Below, in pieces: positions 5,630 to 8,390 of a stretch of DNA of 8,390 nucleotides (positions are counted from its first letter, which is position 1; each line of letters starts with the position of its first letter). The DNA is from Candidatus Woesearchaeota archaeon (GTDB lineage Archaea; Nanobdellota; Nanobdellia; Woesearchaeales; UBA525): the NCBI GenBank assembly GCA_027371725.1, contig DAHXMN010000027.1:1-8390 (forward strand), read 5' to 3'. The notes beneath the pieces were generated by a model. It did not search any database. It was not told where the DNA came from and was given only the letters and a program-made list of their open reading frames with translations. The translations under genes and the position numbers were made by a program.

Positions 5630-7372
5630 TCATTGATGCGTGAGCCAGAATGTCCGGGTCCCGTCTTTCCCGATCGCGTCGAGCCGGCAGAACGCGTACC
5701 GCTCGAGCTGCACCACCGCGTCCGGCCGCAACGAGGCGGCATTCGGTTCGAGCAATCCTTCCTGGTAGGTCGCGTCCGGCTGGAAGACGCGCGCCTTGAG
5801 GAGTTCCTGTCCCTTCACGACGGGAAGGAAGTGGACGAGACCGTACCGCTCATTCTCCGGCACCGCGCGGAACTCGTCGATCGTCCTTGAGTGGAAGACG
5901 AACCTCTTCTTGCTCTTGTCGTACTTGACGTTCGCCGTGTCGATGAGCCGGAAGACCCTGCCATCGAGCACGTGGTCGTGATCCTCCTTCGTGAGGTAGA
6001 ACTCGCCGTTCAGCTTGAGCGGACGGCCGCCGCGCTGGAGGTGCGGGTGGAGCTTCAGCTCGACCGCAGCGAGGTCTGTCGGCCAGCCCTCGACGCTGAT
6101 CTTCGCCGGGTCGCGGACGAACGAGTACCGGTTGGCTTGCTCGTCGAGGATGCTGCGGTTGATGGCCGCGAGGACGCCGAAGTCGAGATTGGTCTGCGTC
6201 TTCGACATGCCGCACTGCTTCGCCAGCTCGTAGTACGCCTCCTTGACGATGCCCCTGCGCTTGAGCGCGCGGAGCGTGATGAGGCGCGGGTCATCCCACC
6301 CGATCACCTTCCCTTCCTCGATCAGCTGCCGGATCTCGCGTCCTTGCGTCGTCGCGCCGGTGATGTTGAACCGTCCGTACTGGAGGACCTCTTGTTTGTC
6401 TAATCCTAGTAATTTCTTGATGTGTTCTTGTAGTTCAATGCGCGTCTCGAACTCGTTCGAGCGCATGACGTGCGTGACGCCGCACCAGCTGTCCTCGAGC
6501 GCGTTCTCGAAATCATACATCGGCCACGCAGAATACTTCTTCCCTTGACGGTAATGCGGCGCCTTGACGATCCGCATGATGACCGGGTCGCGCATCACCG
6601 CGTTCTTGTGGTCCATCGCGACCTTGAGGCGGAGCACGCACGAGCCCTCCTCCTTCTTCCCGGTCTTCATCAGCGTCCACTCCTTCAGGGCATCCGCTGG
6701 CGACTGCTTACGATGCGGGCACTCCTTCATGTCGCGCCGCTGCTCGTGCATCTGCTCCGCGGTACAGCTGCAGACGTACGCCTTCCCTTCCTTGATGAGC
6801 TGCTCCGCCGCGTCGTAGAACCGTTCCATCTCGTCGCTGACGAACAGCTCCTTGTCCGGATGGATGTCGAGATACTCGAGGACGTCCTGCCGCATCGCGT
6901 CGACGAACTCATCGGTCGCCTTCTCCGGGTTGGTGTCCTCGAAACGGAGGACGCATCTCCCCTTGTACTTCTGCGCGTAGAGGTAGTTGATGAGGAAGCT
7001 GAGCGCATGGCCCAGATGGTTATATTTGCTCGGCTCCGGCGGGATCCGCGTGACGACCTTCCCCTCGACGGCGTTCTTCAGCGGCGGGAGCTCCTTCCGC
7101 TCCTCCTTCCGCTGCTGCTTCGCCTGCTGCTGCTGCGCGAAGTGCTCGGGGTTCAGCTTGAGCAGCCCTTCCCGCTGCCCGTCGGGGGAAAGCGCGTTGA
7201 CCTCGTCGGTTATCTTCTCCAGGAGCTTGGTCAGTTCTCCCATCTTGGTCTTGTACTCGGGGAACTGCGCCATCATCGCGCCGAAGAGCGCCTTCGGGTT
7301 CGCCTTCCCCTTGAACTTCGCCGCGTTCTGCAGCGCGAGGAGGCGTGCGTGCCGCTCGTGGTCGTCCGTCAT
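5630..7372 (-). CDS. gltX: Glutamyl-tRNA synthetase, archaeal type
   Basis: Charges tRNA-Glu with glutamate in the cytosol; class I synthetase. At 580 residues it has the normal archaeal length. Residues 1-95 are the helical archaeal extension with a Gln/Lys-rich end. The catalytic fold starts at VVTRIPPEP (107-115), has HLGH (119-122) for the HIGH motif, RFEDTNPEK (143-151), CSC...C (201-218, possible metal site), AWPMYDFENALED (282-294), GVTHVMRSNEFETR (298-311) and GWDDPRL (358-364). The KMSKS loop, normally LSKRK in this enzyme, reads TTQGRE (341-346), so the usual lysine is absent. The rest, ending FWLTHQ, is the beta-barrel anticodon-binding part of archaeal and eukaryotic enzymes. Archaeal GluRS often also serves tRNA-Gln, which is then amidated; not testable here. 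ATG 7372 lies about 26 bp after a TATA box, so leaderless start is likely. The SdpI-like gene follows in the operon. Confidence 0.93.
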   Translation of the reverse strand: MTDDHERHARLLALQNAAKFKGKANPKALFGAMMAQFPEYKTKMGELTKLLEKITDEVNALSPDGQREGLLKLNPEHFAQQQQAKQQRKEERKELPPLKNAVEGKVVTRIPPEPSKYNHLGHALSFLINYLYAQKYKGRCVLRFEDTNPEKATDEFVDAMRQDVLEYLDIHPDKELFVSDEMERFYDAAEQLIKEGKAYVCSCTAEQMHEQRRDMKECPHRKQSPADALKEWTLMKTGKKEEGSCVLRLKVAMDHKNAVMRDPVIMRIVKAPHYRQGKKYSAWPMYDFENALEDSWCGVTHVMRSNEFETRIELQEHIKKLLGLDKQEVLQYGRFNITGATTQGREIRQLIEEGKVIGWDDPRLITLRALKRRGIVKEAYYELAKQCGMSKTQTNLDFGVLAAINRSILDEQANRYSFVRDPAKISVEGWPTDLAAVELKLHPHLQRGGRPLKLNGEFYLTKEDHDHVLDGRVFRLIDTANVKYDKSKKRFVFHSRTIDEFRAVPENERYGLVHFLPVVKGQELLKARVFQPDATYQEGLLEPNAASLRPDAVVQLERYAFCRLDAIGKDGTRTFWLTHQ

Positions 7373-7393
7373 GCTCCCCGAAGAAGGAGCCCG

Positions 7394-7402
7394 TTTTAAA
7401 TA
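7394..7402 (-). promoter_or_regulatory. TATA box of gltX
   Basis: TATTTAAAA on the minus strand, with its centre about 26 bp before ATG 7372, which puts the transcription start at the ATG. It is separated by about 35 bp from the oppositely directed TATA box of the tRNA operon. Confidence 0.6.
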
Positions 7403-7428
7403 AATATTGGATTCTGCCGGGAGATAGC

Positions 7429-7436
7429 TTTTTAAA
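7429..7436 (+). promoter_or_regulatory. TATA box of the tRNA-Ala / channel operon
   Basis: TTTTTAAA at 7429-7436. A start 25-27 bp further on would fall at about 7458-7462, just before the leader hairpin, so one transcript could hold the hairpin, both tRNAs and the channel gene. Confidence 0.6.
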
Positions 7437-7461
7437 CCCCTTCCTGTTCGCCCGAAACTCA

Positions 7462-7502
7462 GTGATGGGCGCTTACCTCCGAGTCAAGGAGGAGGTTCGC
7501 CC
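7462..7502 (+). repeat. tRNA-Ala-like leader hairpin with copied tRNA 5' end
   Basis: GTGATGGGCGCTTA occurs at 7462-7475 and again at 7511-7524, where it forms the 5' flank and acceptor strand of tRNA-Ala(CGC). After the first copy comes a hairpin instead of a tRNA: GGGCG (7467-7471) pairs with CGCCC (7498-7502), and ACCTCC (7475-7480) with GGAGGT (7491-7496). It is either the remains of a third tRNA-Ala gene or a leader structure at the 5' end of the transcript. Confidence 0.5.
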
Positions 7503-7515
7503 AGAACAGCGTGAT

Positions 7516-7588
7516 GGGCGCTTAGCTCAGTTGGTAGAGCGCACGCTTCGCAAGCGTGAGGCGGCGGGTTCGAATCCCGCAGCGTCCA
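7516..7588 (+). tRNA. tRNA-Ala (anticodon CGC)
   Basis: A complete 73-nt cloverleaf. The acceptor strands GGGCGCT and AGCGTCC contain the G3:U70 pair that identifies alanine tRNAs. D-stem GCTC/GAGC, anticodon stem CACGC/GCGTG around the loop TTCGCAA (anticodon CGC, reads GCG), T-stem GCGGG/CCCGC with loop TTCGAAT, discriminator A at 7588. No CCA is encoded and there is no intron. GCG is a very common Ala codon in these genes, consistent with a dedicated CGC tRNA. Confidence 0.95.
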
Positions 7589-7616
7589 TGTCATCACGAC
7601 GAAACCCCTTTGTTCC

Positions 7617-7688
7617 GGGCGCTTAGCTCAGTGGTAGAGCGCACCCTTGGCATGGGTGAGGCCGCGAGTTCGACTCTCGCAGCGTCCA
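7617..7688 (+). tRNA. tRNA-Ala (anticodon GGC)
   Basis: A complete 72-nt cloverleaf, paralogous to the preceding tRNA and 28 bp downstream of it. Acceptor GGGCGCT/AGCGTCC with G3:U70, D-stem GCTC/GAGC, anticodon stem CACCC/GGGTG around TTGGCAT (anticodon GGC, reads GCC and GCU), T-stem GCGAG/CTCGC with loop TTCGACT, discriminator A at 7688. No CCA and no intron. The D-loop is one base shorter than in the CGC tRNA. The channel gene's ATG begins at 7690, after a single T. Confidence 0.95.
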
Positions 7689-7689
7689 T

Positions 7690-8265
7690 ATGGCGCACGA
7701 GCGGTTCATCAGGTTCCTCGAGTACATCCGGCGGAACTTCTGGTGGTACCTCCTCATCACCGTGCTCCTCGCCATCGCCAACGAGACGCTGCTCGCTGGC
7801 CGACGGGACCTCCGCGCCCTCACTTTCTTCGCGTTCGCGTTCTTCATCTTCTTCGCGGCAGCGGGCATGATCCGGCGCGCGTGGCTCCTCCTCCACAAGA
7901 CCGCGAAGCTCAACATCGCGACGATCATCTGGGCGGATTTCCTCGGCGCGATCGGCATCATCGTCCTCTTCGCGATGCTCTACACCCTCGTCGACCTCGC
8001 GGGCGTGGGCGCGCTCTCCTACGGCCACTGCGGCCCCTCCTTCGCGGACACGCTCAAGTACCCGGTCGTGCACAACATACCCGACACCCTCTATTTCTCC
8101 TCGGTCTCGTTCTTCACCGTCGGCTACGGCGAGATCTGCCCGATGGGGCTCTCCAAGCTCGTCGCGGGGCTGAACGCCTTCGCCGGCCAGATCTTCACCG
8201 GCCTCGTCGTCGGCATCGGTGTCGCCTTCTTCCTCGAGTCGAACCGGGAACTGCGGAAGAGATAG
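7690..8265 (+). CDS. Potassium channel, ion-channel-2 family, with TVGYG filter
   Basis: A 191-residue membrane protein forming one subunit of a presumably tetrameric K+ channel. The selectivity filter TVGYG (143-147), preceded by the pore helix (about 131-142, DTLYFSSVSFF), is complete and predicts K+ selectivity. Segments: 16-34 and 42-62 (two extra N-terminal helices), 76-102 (outer helix), then the pore and 156-182 (inner helix, with GQIFTGLVVGIGVAF). There is no voltage-sensor arginine ladder and no cytosolic RCK domain; the protein ends ESNRELRKR. Its ATG is the second base after tRNA-Ala(GGC), leaving no room for a ribosome binding site; the next Met (residue 60) would cut off two helices, so the start is firm. 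Cleavage of the tRNA 3' end would free an mRNA beginning U-AUG. It is probably made from the tRNA transcript. Confidence 0.88.
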   Translation: MAHERFIRFLEYIRRNFWWYLLITVLLAIANETLLAGRRDLRALTFFAFAFFIFFAAAGMIRRAWLLLHKTAKLNIATIIWADFLGAIGIIVLFAMLYTLVDLAGVGALSYGHCGPSFADTLKYPVVHNIPDTLYFSSVSFFTVGYGEICPMGLSKLVAGLNAFAGQIFTGLVVGIGVAFFLESNRELRKR

Positions 8266-8276
8266 CCCGCATTAAC

Positions 8277-8283
8277 TTTATAT
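8277..8283 (+). promoter_or_regulatory. TATA box before the right-edge gene
   Basis: TTTATAT at 8277-8283 in a short AT-rich gap after the channel gene. A start about 25 bp on would fall near 8305-8308, at the beginning of the coding-like frame. Confidence 0.45.
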
Positions 8284-8301
8284 TCTCCTGTCTTTTCCTC
8301 C

Positions 8302-8390
8302 TCCTTCGACGAAGGGGACAAGGACCTCATCTACCAGGACCCGCACGACCCATGGTGCATCCACCTCGAGTACATGGGCGAGAACGACTC
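8302..8390 (+). CDS. Unknown acidic protein, 5' part only (runs off the right edge)
   Basis: From about 8302 to the edge one frame is strongly coding-like: SFDEGDKDLIYQDPHDPW and on to CIHLEYMGEND, with G or C at almost every third position. The other frames have stops or noise. No ATG, GTG or TTG lies in frame between the TATA box and this stretch; the first in-frame ATG is at 8374. The frame is also in phase with the channel gene, separated only by its TAG (8263-8265). Either the true start is non-standard, a frameshift hides it, or the assembly is imperfect. I recognise no family. Confidence 0.4.

Noticed and set aside
6470..7399. Long plus-strand ORF of 309 codons opposite gltX
   Set aside because: It is the antisense shadow of gltX: rich in Arg/Leu/Val/His low-information runs, as expected from a GC-rich gene read backwards.
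7345..7626. Plus-strand ORF of 93 codons across the first tRNA
   Set aside because: It contains the typical conceptual translation of a tRNA gene (AQLVERTLRKREAAGSNPAA) and ends inside the second tRNA; it is an artefact.
1..8390. CRISPR arrays, insertion sequences, integrase or toxin-antitoxin pairs
   Set aside because: I looked for regularly spaced repeats, transposase motifs and terminal inverted repeats and found none beyond the short repeats listed.

Overview
The window reads as a piece of a GC-rich archaeal genome. Archaeal hallmarks are a group II chaperonin (thermosome), an archaeal-type glutamyl-tRNA synthetase, TATA boxes of the TTTAAA type 25-30 bp before start points, GAGGTG ribosome binding sites, and tRNA genes without encoded CCA. 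Four traits point to an uncultured DPANN lineage of the Woesearchaeota/Pacearchaeota kind: a one-domain DUF1931 histone-fold protein, a coiled-coil/proline-rich protein coupled to a small helical protein, the form of the GluRS active-site loop, and tight gene packing. This placement is inference and rests partly on memory of related proteins.

Layout. 1-305: on the minus strand, the 3' end of one unknown gene and the 5' end of a second, leaving through the left edge. 305-1393 (+): the last two thirds of a thermosome subunit, abruptly joined in opposite orientation to those minus-strand genes near 300-308, so a rearrangement or assembly join lies there. 1394-1872: fragments of a probably broken plus-strand gene. 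1873-2898 (-): an Alx/TerC-family metal transporter with a leaderless-type promoter. 2899-3455: a non-coding stretch with a strong nested hairpin and the promoter of the next operon. 3456-4488 (+): a coiled-coil/Pro-Gln-rich protein and a small helical protein, translationally coupled. 4485-4646 (-): the DUF1931 histone-fold protein, sharing a CTAG stop with its neighbour. 4708-4938: a candidate structured RNA on the plus strand with TATA box, long-range helices and a T-tract. 4937-7372 (-): gltX followed by an SdpI/YhfL-family membrane protein in one operon. 7429-8265 (+): a divergent unit of a leader hairpin, tRNA-Ala(CGC), tRNA-Ala(GGC) and a potassium-channel gene whose ATG follows the second tRNA after one base. 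8277-8390: a TATA box and an open, clearly coding frame without a recognisable start, leaving through the right edge.

Functionally the window mixes housekeeping genes (protein folding, Glu-tRNA and Ala-tRNA supply, chromatin) with membrane genes (Alx-like metal export, SdpI-like protein, K+ channel). Two start modes are visible. Genes first in their unit (alx, gltX) start about 26 bp after a TATA box and are probably leaderless. Internal or leadered genes carry a GAGGTG motif. The most unusual points are the tRNA-tRNA-channel arrangement, which could yield a leaderless mRNA by tRNA 3' processing, the tRNA-like leader hairpin before it, and the structured RNA candidate at 4738-4938.
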